Notes: a model not told the origin generated them from the sequence alone. 45,625 nt of DNA from Ephemerocybe angulata (GCA_013368325.1 JAACJK010000135.1:1-45625); one strand, 5' to 3'. Shown: positions 1 to 9,478, counted from the stretch's first letter. Translations and numbers: made by a program.

Positions 1-1500
1 GAGTCCAAGTCTCATCTAGCACCGAGCTTCTGAATCTCATGCCAATAGCAGCGCCAGTACGTGTAAGGCATACTCAAGATATTCCCATCTTTAAAAAGGT
101 AGTGATACCCTTCACCGAGACGCCCAATGCTACGTAAGACGCTTCCGCTTCAAATCGCAGTCCGTAGAACTCAGATGTCCTGAGATGGGCGCCTGAAATG
201 TGGAGTTGGGGCTGTGGGATCTGTGACCTGAGACTTTTGCGCGCTTTTGGTGGCAGGCCAAAGAACTTAAAGACGCGCAAGCGTGTGGTGCTCAACGCCT
301 AGAGGGAACGGACAATGTGTAAGTACTAAGTGGGGTCAGGCTCGCAAGATCCGCACAGCCGCTGAATGGGAGGTCTGTCGCAAAGTTAGGTCATGTCGTT
401 TGTGTCGCATCGGTTACGATAGGCTTCTGTTCAATGTTTATGTTTACGACAAGTTGTGCTATTATATGACACAGTTTGATTACGTGCGTTTTGCCATTTG
501 ACTTTATGGATGATGCGGGAGCGCTTAACTTCCGAGGACATTCGTTTCGTTTCTTTGTCACCAAAATCTTGACTTCTAGCTCTCATGCTGCGTCTATACA
601 TTCTCTTTAGTACTGACATGTCTAAGCGAAGCCCCTAAGACCAAGCGAAATGGCCAAGTATAATAAGCGCTCATGCTCTGGTGCTGCATGCATGATCTTG
701 GCAAACAAGGGGCCACGATTATCAAATACTGGAGGTTTTCTCCAGTATTACCATGCTGAAGCATGAGATATCGGTTGGTTTTGAGTAGGCAGGCCACTTT
801 GCGCAAGTCCATTACACATGTTAGAAGTATGTGCGAAGCCAAATAGTGGCAAATAGGAAATAAGCGCCCAGGTTCAAGCTCAGTGATTCTCGCGACTTTC
901 GCTCTCGAATGGTGCGAATCATCTCCATAGGCTATTCACAATACACAATGCCACTCAAATAAACTGCAGCCATTGACCCTGAGTAGAAATATCTCGGTGC
1001 CACAGCATGTTACAGCGTATCTTTGTTCCGCATTGACTGATTAGATATATGTTTCCAACATCATACTCCCGCGCGCATTGATTCCCAGCCCGACTACTTC
1101 ATTTCTGACGCTTTGTGACACGACAGACAATGTAGCACACTCAGAACATAGGCAAGGCGTACGCTCTTTCTTCGCTACGCGATGATCCCATATGGTTAAC
1201 CGGAGGCCAAAGCACAACATCAGTGATGTCATGATGGGTGCATGGCGCTTATTGCTTTCGCGATCGTTCGCCTAGGAACCTTTCTTCATTCGATTACTTT
1301 AATTTCGATAGCTATAGTTATCCCTCGATACCATCATGTGCCAAAGCACACTCGACAATGGTCAAGAAAAGCCTTCCCGCGCGCTTTGGTGTGGACAAAC
1401 ACCCCTCCCGAGGTTGCTTGGCATTGGCCTTGCGCGTCTGAGCGTATACCTCTTGCGTGCATCCCCTTTGGCTGTGGTTCAACGACGTAGAGACAATGTC
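1..1500. other. Intergenic region, no gene recognised
   Basis: About 1.5 kb in which I see only short overlapping open frames on both strands, none with recognisable motifs or a plausible exon-intron structure. Two small hairpins lie side by side at 725-749 (10-bp stem, GTTTT loop) and about 753-766. Nothing else is supported. Confidence 0.5.
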
Positions 1501-1523
1501 CGTTTGCATATTTAAACCAGTGA

Positions 1524-2333
1524 TTGAGGGTGGTAGGTTCTCCAGTCTTCCGAGTCCTACAAGTCCTCCTCCAGGTCTTCCTCCCAGTCCCCAATCTTCC
1601 AAGTACAAGTCTCCTCCACCATAACCCTTCCTCATACATATCATATCATATTGCATATCATGTTGTCTATCCACCCTGCTGTCCTCCCAACCCAATACTC
1701 CGCCGCCTCGGCCCTCGCAGCCACCGTCTTTACCAGCCCCAAGCGCATCTGGGTACCCAACAGGAGTCGTCTGCGAGCTCCCCATGGAAAAGGCATACTG
1801 CGTCGTGTAATGCGAGCATCCAGAACGTGGCCTTCGACTATATTGGGTCGTGCCACCAGGGTGTTCTGCTGCGCGACCTCTTGAGTGGCGTGGCTCGGAT
1901 GCAGGGTCCGGGCGACCAAGTGTTCGCTCAGATGGGTGTTAGCGGCGATTAGGGTCAAGATTATGGTGAGTTATGCTATTCTCTCCTTGGATATGTTGCT
2001 GACTGCCCTTTTTTTATGCTTTTAGTGGCCTGGGTATACTCGCGTTGTTCCGTTTGAGAGGCCTCTGCCCGTAGCAGGGCTTACTCGGGCTAAGGTCGGT
2101 CTTGAGATTGCGCGTCTCATCCATTGCTTTGTCGAGGTATGTGTTGATAATTTCGTTATTTTGAGGCTTGCTGAACTCAGCTCCCATTATTTAGTTGGCG
2201 AAGAGTGTTGCACCGGAATCGCACCCCCAGTTGCGGTTGGGCCTTCCAAGATCGCCTTGAAAGGCTTGTCCTTGTCGGTATCCACAAGGTCGCCAACGAC
2301 GTCTGGCAGGCGGATATCGCCTACGATTCTTAA
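1524..2333 (+). pseudogene. Decayed member of a short basidiomycete-specific protein family
   Basis: Fragments of one protein are readable in successive exons but not in one frame. 'IRVKIM' ends the exon at 1965 and is followed by a 60-nt intron (1966-2025). 'WPGYTRVVPFERPLP...TRAKVGLEIARLIHCFVE' lies in 2026-2136, with a second intron at 2137-2194. 'RLERLVLVGIHKVANDVWQADIAYDS' ends at the stop at 2331-2333. From memory this pattern (a WPGY core, then an Ala/Ile-rich helix, then LVLVxxxxVxxDVWQAD) matches a short, lineage-expanded basidiomycete family of unknown function. Upstream, 'GVLLRDLLSGVARMQGPGDQVFAQMG' at 1860-1940 is in a different frame and runs into a stop. A further frame change is needed inside the last exon, and the Pro-rich N-terminus is scattered over several frames. 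At least two frameshifts therefore separate the conserved blocks. Family assignment is by recall and should be searched. Confidence 0.5.
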
Positions 2334-2779
2334 ACGGCTTCTCTCCTTGGTTCTCTCAGCATTATATTCTTCCCCGCACATTTATACTTTATTTTCTACC
2401 TATTCGGCTGGCCATCTGGGAGGATGGTTGGCGTCGTCGGGATCCATCACACCGACGACGATTTACTCCCCTCGCGTTTATCATGGACTCTTATTACCTT
2501 CAAATTTGCATTGGACTTTGATTCATATGGCATTTATAACTTATCTTCGATTCAATTACTTTACTTACAGTTGATTTAGCCTTAAAACATATTCGTTAGA
2601 CATACTTCACATTCACAGTACAGCCCGGATAGCTGCGCAGTCAAGTTTCGACGTGCAAATGATATCAGTCAATATATGGTTCATTAGTGATCAAGATGCG
2701 ATTCGTGATGGAAAATCCAGTCAGTGTCGACCCCGTCGGCCGCACTATCCATAAGATTCGGGATGTTCTAAGAAGTACT
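2334..2779. other. Spacer, no gene recognised
   Basis: AT-rich spacer between the decayed gene and the first BTB copy. The 3' part (from about 2690) lies downstream of the stop of BTB copy A on the minus strand and may hold its diverged former 3' coding sequence. No promoter or RNA gene is evident. Confidence 0.4.
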
Positions 2780-3352
2780 TTAGGTCGCGATGAATGGCGA
2801 CATCAAGCGCTCGCAATTGCTCGAAACAAGCTTTTCGCAGCTTTCGATCATCGATTTCAGGGCCGCGTATTTTCGGACCTGATTGAACCTGGTGAGAGTG
2901 TTTTCTACTTAGATGTCAGTCGAGGAAGGCGTATGTATGTACCGGTGCCATGTTATATTTGTTCGCCAGCTTAAGCGCGTCATCCCAGTCTACATCGGCG
3001 GGCACATCCCCCCCAGTCGTCCTTCAAGTTCAGAATGATAAGGGATGTGAGAACACGGCGAGGTGCGGATGGGTGCGTACAAGGGGATGAGGAGCTTGAC
3101 CAGGTTCCTCCATTCATCAATCTTCTCTCCTTCCAAGACAATCGGGTTGTTCTTGCTGCTCCCTTCCGGGCCCTCCGCCCTAGCACTTTGCTTATCTTGA
3201 GGTTGAGGCATCCGAAACATATCCTCAAACACCTCCGAGATAGAAAGCGATGTCCGTGGAACGCTGATGATATCGTCTTCAATCTGGGGGAGTGGTCAGA
3301 ATATTCTCAGCATAGAAGCGGTGTTGGGCACCTTGAGGGACACGTCCGCCAT
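2780..3352 (-). CDS. Short BTB/POZ-domain protein (cluster copy A)
   Basis: Predicted 133-aa BTB/POZ-type protein, a fold that usually mediates dimerisation or cullin-3/corepressor contact. Model: exons 3332-3352 (MADVSLK), 3081-3283, 2943-3021, 2780-2878, joined by GT-AG introns. Exon junctions and phases match full-length copy C at 7191, and the total is 402 nt. Visible BTB signatures are 'VFEDMFRMPQPQ', 'NPIVLEGEKIDEWRNLVKLLIPL' and 'DWDDALKLANKYNMAP'; the NPIVLEG block and the aspartate/tryptophan strand before the KLA helix are typical of agaricomycete BTB expansions. It starts with an intact ATG, unlike copy B. After the fourth exon begins ('VRKYAAL') the frame runs 33 codons to TAA and lacks the Cys-rich C-terminus of copy C. 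It may be a functional short BTB protein or an eroded copy. Confidence 0.65.
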
Positions 3353-3433
3353 TGCGCCAGGTGAAGTGAGGGTGTAGACTCGGAAAAAGGTCTGCGACGT
3401 ATGACGTAGATGTCGAGGTCTGAGTCGCTTCTC

Positions 3434-3478
3434 GTCACGGGGCTGGTTCTTATTTGGGCAGGTTAAGCGCCCGTGCCG
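3434..3478 (-). promoter_or_regulatory. Conserved upstream cassette of BTB copy A
   Basis: About 45 bp repeated with few changes before all four BTB 5' ends (here, 5473-5518, 7027-7071, 8579-8622). Its ends, CACGGG and CCCGTG, can pair, and a conserved AAATAAG/CTTATTT segment lies between. It sits about 80-150 bp before each start codon, so it is a candidate core promoter or regulatory site carried along by duplication. Confidence 0.45.
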
Positions 3479-3735
3479 CGTGCGCCTCCATCCTGCAATT
3501 CGATGGTCATGACTATTGCACTAGCCGCGTGCAGTTGGACACCATATTTGGTGGAATAGGAAAACGGTGGGCGTTTAGATCAGACGTTACTGGTATGAGG
3601 TTGCGCCGCGAGCAAACCTATTATGAGGATGATGAGATACGAGGAGGAGGCGAGTAGAAGATGGATTGGCGAGCACATATATAGCCAGAATCACAGATAA
3701 TGTTCAGGCGCAGAGTCCTACTCCGAGGTCCACCT

Positions 3736-3855
3736 CTAATTTTGGCAAAGCGCGAACTCGTCCTTGAAGGCCTCCTCAATGAACTCACCGAGATCGTACA
3801 CTCTTGTAACAGGGGAACGCTGCGTAACTTGAGGGGAATCCCATTACGCATGCTT
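3736..3855 (-). pseudogene. 3' scrap of a further BTB gene (copy E)
   Basis: Reading leftward from about 3804, the minus strand encodes 'TRVYDLGEFIEEAFKDEFALCQN' followed by a stop at 3736-3738. This matches the C-terminus of full-length copy C ('TRVYDINELIEEAFEEEIKLCY'). The following ~200 bp also matches the 3' UTR of copy C, including the AGGTGGACCTCGGAGTAGGA stretch directly after the stop. Everything upstream of this C-terminus is gone: at about 3851 the sequence switches to a duplicated piece of SAP18. E and A therefore preserve the head-to-tail arrangement of an ancestral tandem pair, the same order as C and D on the other strand. Confidence 0.65.
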
Positions 3856-4085
3856 TGTCAGCGCCCACAGCTTGACGATGGACGACCACGAACCCGCAGG
3901 CCCGCCTCTGGTATCTCGAGACAAGGTCCGCTGTGTTCGTAACACTCTAGAAACCCACTAAAACAGTCTATCAAACAGACAGCCCCCTTCCTCATCCGAA
4001 CCTTCGCCAAAGTCGGCGGGTTCCACCGCCTGGGGCTCTTCGAAGACGGCACGCTGCCCACAACCGACGAACACCAACTTTTCAC
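3851..4085 (+). pseudogene. Truncated duplicate of the SAP18 5' end
   Basis: This 235-bp block is nearly identical to 5599-5836, covering the SAP18 start codon (here 3878-3880), first exon, first intron and almost all of exon 2. Differences are one 3-bp deletion (a GTC codon after ATGGAC) and a handful of substitutions. The match stops exactly where the second splice donor should be: the CTG|GTGCGC of SAP18 is replaced by a pyrimidine-rich tract (4086-4125) followed by a TG repeat. No exon 3 homology follows. It is a recent segmental copy that cannot encode the SAP18 domain. Confidence 0.75.
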
Positions 4086-4785
4086 TCCTTCCCCAACCCT
4101 TCCCCTCCCCCTTCCCTTCCCATACTAATCTCGTTGTGTGTGTGTTTGTTTGTAGGTGAGATGCGACCCTTAGGCGCCCGAGTGCCGAGGCATGACGTCA
4201 CAGCCGAATCCGCACAAGCGCTCATCGCTCGCCTCTCGTCGCTCGCTGCAGAGGGAGCAAGCTCACTTTGGGCTCACTGGCCCTCGGAGCCCCTGCGCGT
4301 CGGAGTTGGACCGGAGATTGAAATGCCACGCATCGGGCCCGTGCACGCGGCGCGTGCGCTAAATAAGGTCAAGTCGCGACGCGTCGGTCTCCATCTCCCC
4401 TTTCTTCCCTTCCCCCATCTTCCCTCTGCATATCCGCCCTCTCTCTCCACGTATACAACGCCCAGCGCCTCCCTTCCACACATGCCGGCGACATCCTGCA
4501 GCTCGCCAACGACGGCAAGCTACGAAACTGAGCATCGGGCAGACCTGGCGGCATTTTGGGCCTCAGGAATCGGACGGTATCGCGGGAAAAGCTATGACCT
4601 CGTATGTTCTTGAAGCATTTTAGCCATGGCGGGTTCTGCTGAAGACCATATCTTGCCTGTTGGGTTACCTCGCCATACATGTACCGCTTTTTGGCCGCTT
4701 TCTCCATCTTCGTTTCCTCTCTTCGTTGCAATGTGCGAGTGCGCGCGTGTGGTGGCGAGTTCGTAACCAGTTTGCAAGGTGAGTG
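4086..4785. other. Spacer with pyrimidine tract and TG repeat
   Basis: It begins with a C/T-rich tract and a GTGTGTGT run ending in TTTGTAG. A 159-aa open frame (4134-4613, plus) follows but shows no recognisable domain and has low-complexity Pro/Ser/His stretches. I treat it as non-coding or the unidentified flank of the duplication breakpoint. Confidence 0.35.
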
Positions 4786-5371
4786 GTTCCAGTTCTGCAT
4801 ATATAAGCCGAGTTTGAGTGTAGAGTCGAGGAGGGAATTGACGATGCCGTTGACGCCGTCGACTACTGTGGAAAGTCCCCAGCCAATTTTGTGTTCGTGC
4901 TAATGGACCTTATACTCTTCATTGATGCCTCAATTGCGCGCATGCGGACCTGGGGGAAGGTGAGGGCACAACGGTCGAGGAGGGCATACCAGTGCCATAT
5001 TATACTTCGTCGCCAGCTTGAGTATTTGTGCCCAGTTGATGTATTGTTTGGTGAGCACATTCTCTCCTTTTGTCCTTCAGGATGATGCTATTATGGCAAA
5101 GATGGACGCGTACAAGGGGACGAGGACGGCGATTAAGAACCTCCATTCGGCAAATTTTTCTCGCTCCAAGACGATTGGGTTGTCCCTCGTGCTGCCTTCC
5201 AGACCCTCGAAATCCGCTGTGCCCTCCCCAGCTTGCTCGCTCTGAGGCTGAGGCGCCTGAAAGATATCTTCGAACGCCGAGAATTTTTTCTTCGATCTGT
5301 GTGGTCGGCACATCTTCTCGGTGTAACACTGTAAGAGATTTGTTGAGCACCTTGAGGAAGACGTCCGCCAC
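4786..5371 (-). pseudogene. Disrupted BTB gene (cluster copy B)
   Basis: Clearly homologous to copy C over exons 1-4, but broken in several ways. The start codon is GTG instead of ATG (5369-5371, in an otherwise conserved GCA-NTG-GCGGACGTCTTCCTCAAG context). In exon 2 about 30 nt are missing between the 'IEEKILGV' and 'FEDIFQAPQPQ' codons, which shifts the frame. The usual exon-2 splice donor is altered, so the frame runs on into 'YASIFAIIAS'. The last exon reads 'VRMRAIEASM...' and then a stop in the region corresponding to copy C residues 120-130. Nucleotide similarity to copy C ends around 4780. 'STRDNPIVLEREKFAEWRFLIAVLVPL' preserves the BTB core. It faces away from SAP18 with about 250 bp between start positions. 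Confidence 0.7.
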
Positions 5372-5472
5372 TGCGTGGTAGAAGTGAGGGGATGTGGGGG
5401 AAGGTCTGTGAGGTATGAAGTGAATGTTAAGGAGTGAGGGTACAGACTTCTGCTTATCGATGTTGCTTCCAT

Positions 5473-5518
5473 GTCACGAGGCCGATGCTTATTTGGGAGA
5501 AGTTTAAGCGCCCGTGCG
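5473..5518 (-). promoter_or_regulatory. Conserved upstream cassette of BTB copy B
   Basis: Same cassette as at 3434-3478, with CACGAG...CCCGTG ends and the internal CTTATTTGGGAGAAG segment. It now lies in the 254-bp divergent spacer between broken BTB copy B and SAP18, so it could also influence SAP18. Confidence 0.4.
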
Positions 5519-5625
5519 CGGCAGGACTAGGAGAAATAAAAGTCGGCACCACCCAGGATCGAACCCAGAGCAAATTCTCATATCAATGCAGACAAGCCTG
5601 CTTTGTCAGCGCCCACAGCTTGACG

Positions 5626-6663
5626 ATGGACGTCGACCACGAACCCGCAGGCCCGCCTCTGGTATCCCGAGACAAGGTCCGCTGTGTTCGTAACACTCTA
5701 GAAACCCACTAAAACGTTCTATCAAACAGACAGCCCCCTTCCTCATCCGAACCTTCGCCAAAGTCGGCGGGTTCCACCGTCTGGGGCTCTTCGAAGACGG
5801 CACGCTTCCCACAACCGACGAACACCAGCTTTTCACCTGGTGCGCATTACTGCCCCTCTGCCCTCCCATCTCCTGCAATGCTAATCTGAGATAAAAGGAG
5901 AGATGCTACGCTCCGAGAAGTTTTGACGACGCTCCGCAACACCTCCCCGCACGTCGACGCGTTCAAACACCCGCTGGCAAGATTCTCCTTCCGCACCGTC
6001 TACGCAGACAGCACGAACAAAGGCCGATTCGCCTCCAAGGAGCTCGGCCAAGTGTACTCGCGCGACATCCTCGGCGAGCCGGGCTCGCTCGCCTCCACCG
6101 CGCCCCGACTCCTCCAGGACGACGAACAGCACCCCGGCGACGCCCTCAGCCAAAGAGAAAAGGAGGAGCGGACGCTGGAGGAACTGAGATTCGTGCCGGG
6201 GGATTACCTCTGTGTGAGTGTGCTTCTGCCGAAAAGCGCGGGGGCCCCGGCGGAGCTGGCGATTAAGGGGAGCGGGGCGAACGCTGCTGTGCCGAGTGCG
6301 GGGTGGAAGACGGGTGGGGAGAGGGATGGGAGGGGTACGGGGTTGGGTGCGGGTGCGCCGAGGGGTGCTGGGGGCCATTGGCGTGGGGGGTCGGATGCGC
6401 CGGGGCCGAAGGGGAGGGGAGGGTTTGGTGGGAGGGGTGATAGAGATCGGGAGAGGGACAGGGACAGGGAGAGAGATAGGGATAGGGACAGGGATTTTGG
6501 ACGTGAGAGGGATGATAGGCGGGTTCCGCCGCCGAGGAGAGAGTTTTCGCCTCCTCCTCCGAGGGGCGGCGGTGGGTGGGGCGCGAGGGGCGGAAGGGGA
6601 GGGAGGCGCTCCAGATCGAGGTCCAGGTCGAGGTCGCCGCCGAGGAGGCGTCGGTTCGATTGA
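5626..6663 (+). CDS. SAP18: SAP18-like Sin3-associated / exon-junction protein
   Basis: SAP18 belongs to Sin3-HDAC corepressor and ASAP/PSAP splicing-associated complexes in the nucleus. Model: exons 5626-5676, 5730-5839, 5898-6663 (927 nt, 308 aa). The ubiquitin-like SAP18 fold is read as 'DKTAPFLIRTFAKVGGFHRLGLFEDGTLPTTDEHQLFTW', then 'RDATLREVLTTLRNTSP', 'ARFSFRTVYAD' and 'RFVPGDYLCVSV', paralleling the animal LLLRVF, YTWMDATLKEL, FTDL and GDYLDIAI blocks. An Arg-rich tail follows: RD/RE repeats at about residues 234-261, a PPP/RGG segment, and an RS tail (292-308). This RNA-binding-type extension is absent from animal SAP18 but seen in fungal versions. AATAAA at 6767-6772 is a plausible poly(A) signal. 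A damaged copy of its first two exons lies at 3851-4085. Confidence 0.85.
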
Positions 6664-7026
6664 TTCCGGGTCTACTGTGCGTTTACTGCTTTTCATGCCT
6701 TTGGCTACCTAGCTGCAGCGACCCTCCTGACCGTTGTCGACATTCACAATTCGAGCCTCGTTCCCCAATAAACAGATTGAAATTGGACTGCGCGAAGCTC
6801 CATGTCAACGGTCGGTGTGATAAGGTATGGCCGGAGTATGATGCAAGGTAAAACCAAATTGGCCTGAAGAATCGGACAGCAGTCTGCGGCTTACGCTCAG
6901 GCGTAAATCCATGCTCGTAACATTTTCCCTTCTTCCCCGTCTTCGGAGGGTCATCACTTAGCGGTGTCCAGCTGCACGCGGCTAATATAGCCCAGTAGTC
7001 TCATTGAATTACAGGACAGACTAGTC
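6664..7026. other. SAP18 3' UTR and spacer
   Basis: It contains the SAP18 poly(A) signal and then about 250 bp resembling the 3'/intergenic sequence upstream of BTB copy D, including the CGGTGTCCAGCTGCACGCGGCTA-like stretch at about 6960. No gene is seen. Confidence 0.45.
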
Positions 7027-7071
7027 GCACGGGCGCTTAAGCGTCTCCCAAAGTAGTATCGGCCCCGTGAC
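7027..7071 (+). promoter_or_regulatory. Conserved upstream cassette of BTB copy C
   Basis: Same cassette as at the other BTB copies, with GCACGGGCGCTTAA and GGCCCCGTGAC ends, about 120 bp before the start codon at 7191. Confidence 0.45.
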
Positions 7072-7190
7072 GGAGGAGCTTTTAGCAACTGACCTCGTTT
7101 GATCGATAAGCAGGAGCTGTACCCTCAATATTCAATCCTCATCCACTTCATACCTCACAGTCCTTCTTCACCTTCTTCCACACCCTCGCA

Positions 7191-8285
7191 ATGGCGGACG
7201 TCTTCCTCAAGGTGCCCAACCACTCATTGCTTACACGGAGAAGATACGCTGACCACCTCCACAGATCGAAGATGAGATTCTCAGCGTTCCGAGGGCATCT
7301 CTTGCTATCGCTCAGGTGTTTGAGGATATGTTCCAGGCGCCTCAGCCTCCAAGCCCGGAAGGCAGCACGAGGGACAACCCGATCGTCTTGGAAGGAGAGA
7401 AGATTGCTGAATGGAGGACCCTAATTAAGGTCCTCATACCCTTGTACGCACCCATCCTTACTCTACCGTCTTCTGACATACCCTTATCATTCTGAAGGTC
7501 GACCGGAGGGAATATGCCCACCAATTTAAGCATCTACGACTGGCACGACTCGCTCAAGCTGGCGACGAAGTATAATATAGAACCGGTACGCCTTCCTCGA
7601 TTGGCATCTAGAAGACACTCTCATCACCTTCCAGGTCCGCAAACGCGCAATTGAGGCGATCGATGGCGAAGATCGCTATTGGTACAGACACAAGATCGAG
7701 TGGGGACTTGAATACCACGTAAAGTCCTTCATAGTCGACGGCAGCACCGCCGCCGTCAACGCCCTCCTCGACTCTACACTCAATCTCGGCTTATCTATGT
7801 CAGAACTGGGAGGAGCCAGCCGCTTGCAAACGGTTGTAAAGTTGTTCTGGATCGAAAAGGCTCTGCGGTCCCCCGATTCTGTATACCATCCTTCATCCCC
7901 AAATCCATCGCCCAGCGATTGGGCCAACCCAATATCCATACGAATCAAGTACTCCTCTGTCAAATGCCGCAAGGGCACATGCGGGGCTCCCATGTACCCC
8001 GACAACCTGGCTTGTCTGACATGCGGGCATCGACATGGCGAGGAAGAAACGCTGGCCGTCACCGACTGGGATAGAGACTGGACCGGTCTTCGAGCCAGGT
8101 TGGCCACAATCATTTGCAGCCAGTGCTCCAAGTCGATTTATTCCAAGAATTGGGCGGCCTATTATCAGTGCACGACGTGCAAAGAGAAGTTTCATATCAA
8201 TCAGCATTTCCCGGTAACGAGAGTGTACGACATCAACGAACTCATTGAGGAGGCGTTCGAGGAGGAGATCAAGCTTTGCTATTAG
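7191..8285 (+). CDS. Full-length BTB-domain protein with Cys-rich C-terminus (copy C)
   Basis: Model: exons 7191-7211, 7265-7443, 7498-7585, 7635-8285 (939 nt, 312 aa), with GT-AG introns of 49-54 nt. Residues 1 to about 110 form a BTB/POZ domain ('VFEDMFQAPQPP', 'STRDNPIVLEGEKIAEWRTLIKVLIPL', 'YDWHDSLKLATKYNIEPVRKRAIEAI'). The C-terminal half has paired cysteines that could bind zinc: C207/C212/C223/C226 and C257/C260/C275/C278, plus H228/H230 and H283/H287. BTB proteins of agaricomycetes are a large, fast-evolving family; a role as a protein-interaction adaptor is family-based inference, not shown here. AATAAA occurs at 8499-8504. It is the only full-length copy among five and heads a head-to-tail pair with copy D. 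The 21-nt first exon makes automatic prediction error-prone. Confidence 0.8.
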
Positions 8286-8578
8286 AGGTGGACCTCGGAG
8301 TAGGACTCTGCTTCTGTACATTAGCTGTGACTCTCGCTGTATCTGTACTCTTCGTTGTATCTTGTACTCGCCTCCTCCTGGTATTCTCCTCATCAGAGGT
8401 TTTGCTCGCAGCTCTACCTCACACCAGTCGCTTCTAATCTAAACGCCCCCTTAAGTCTTCTGCACCGACCCTTTTTCGCGTTTCTTCCTATTCCGCCAAA
8501 TAAACATGCATAGCGGTGTCTAGCTACACACGGCTAGCGCAATAGTCATGATCGAATGGCAGGATGGCGGTGCACGCG

Positions 8579-8622
8579 GCACGGGCGCTTAAACTTCTCC
8601 CAAATAAGAACCAGCCCCGTGA
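8579..8622 (+). promoter_or_regulatory. Conserved upstream cassette of BTB copy D
   Basis: Fourth occurrence of the shared cassette, with GCGGCACGGGCGCTTAAAC and CCAGCCCCGTGAC ends, 80 bp before the ATG at 8703. The flanking ~60 bp is closely related, in reverse orientation, to that upstream of copy A. Confidence 0.45.
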
Positions 8623-8702
8623 CAGCGATCGAAATTGCCTCAGACCTCGACATTTACGTCGCAGACCTTCTTCCGAGTCTACACCCTCACTTCAATTGCG
8701 CA

Positions 8703-9171
8703 ATGGCGGACGTGTTCCTCAAGGTGCCCAACACCGCTCCTACACTGAGAATGTGCTGACCACCCCACAGATTGAAGATGAGATCCTCAGCGTTCCACGC
8801 GCATCTCTTTCTGTCTCAGAGGTGTTTGAGGATATGTTTCAGATGCCTCAGCCTCAGGATACGCAAAATACTAGTGGGGAGGGCCTGGAAGGAAGCAGCA
8901 AGAACAACCCGATCGTCTTGGAAGGAGAGAAGATTGCTGAATGGACGAGCTTGGTTAAGCTCCTCGTACCGTTGTACGCAGCCATCCGCACCTCGCCGTG
9001 TTCTGACACACCTTATCATTCTGAAGGACGACTGAAGGGGTTGTGCCCGCCGAGTTAGAGTTAGACATCCATGACTGGCAAGACTCACCCAATTCCCATC
9101 TCGGGAGTATTGCGCGACAATTCAAGCGCCTGCGGCGCCAAGCGACACTCTCGCCTGGGATACTGGGATAA
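8703..9171 (+). CDS. 3'-truncated BTB-domain protein (copy D)
   Basis: Model: exons 8703-8723, 8771-8973, 9027-9171 (369 nt, 122 aa). The first two exons and both splice phases match copies A and C. The BTB core reads 'VFEDMFQMPQPQ', 'SSKNNPIVLEGEKIAEWTSLVKLLVPL' and 'LDIHDWQDSP'. After 'DWQDS' homology to copy C is lost and the frame continues with unrelated residues to TAA (9169-9171). A 295-bp MITE begins 13 bp further on, with its left target-site copy starting 4 bp after the stop. The gene could give a small BTB fragment or be a pseudogene. It is closer to copy A (SSKNNPIVLEG, MPQPQD) than to C. Confidence 0.55.
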
Positions 9172-9183
9172 TGGGACAAAAGA

Positions 9184-9478
9184 AGGACCCCTGAATATAC
9201 CCTGTGAACTCTGATACTGGAGGGCCTGTTCGTGTCTGGTCAAAATGACCTAAATTCGGCTGAATCTGTCTGGTCTGAGCACAAATATTCGATTTTTGGC
9301 TCATTTTCTTCGATTTTTCGCCTTTGAACCCGAAAAACGGTCAAATGAGGTCCATTCGGATCGAATGGCACCCAAAGTTTTCGGATTGGAGGACAAAATT
9401 TTTCAAAATGTGTCCGGCGGAGGCCCATATTCTGTCTGGTTGGCGGATCAAAGTTCACAGGGTATATTCAGGGGTCCT
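9184..9478. mobile_element. MITE 1, 295 bp, 8-bp target-site duplication
   Basis: A non-coding element with terminal inverted repeats of about 32 bp (one mismatch). The left end starts AGGACCCCTGAATATACCC and the right end is its reverse complement. It is flanked on both sides by ACAAAAGA (9176-9183 and 9479-9486). The short, AT-rich, ORF-less interior and 8-bp duplication fit a miniature element mobilised by a hAT-type transposase; the superfamily is inferred from the duplication length only. Confidence 0.85.

Noticed and set aside
4134..4613. 159-codon frame after the SAP18 duplicate, possibly a chimeric exon
   Set aside because: No donor site links it to the duplicated SAP18 exon 2 and no known domain is present.
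5540..5600. tRNA-like string on the minus strand (CTGGGTTCGATCCTGG)
   Set aside because: The T-arm does not pair properly and no D-arm box (TRGYNNANNNG) or anticodon stem can be fitted.
5881..6696. 271-codon open frame on the minus strand, Pro/Arg-rich
   Set aside because: It is the antisense of SAP18 exon 3; the sense strand has a recognised domain, splice sites and a poly(A) signal.
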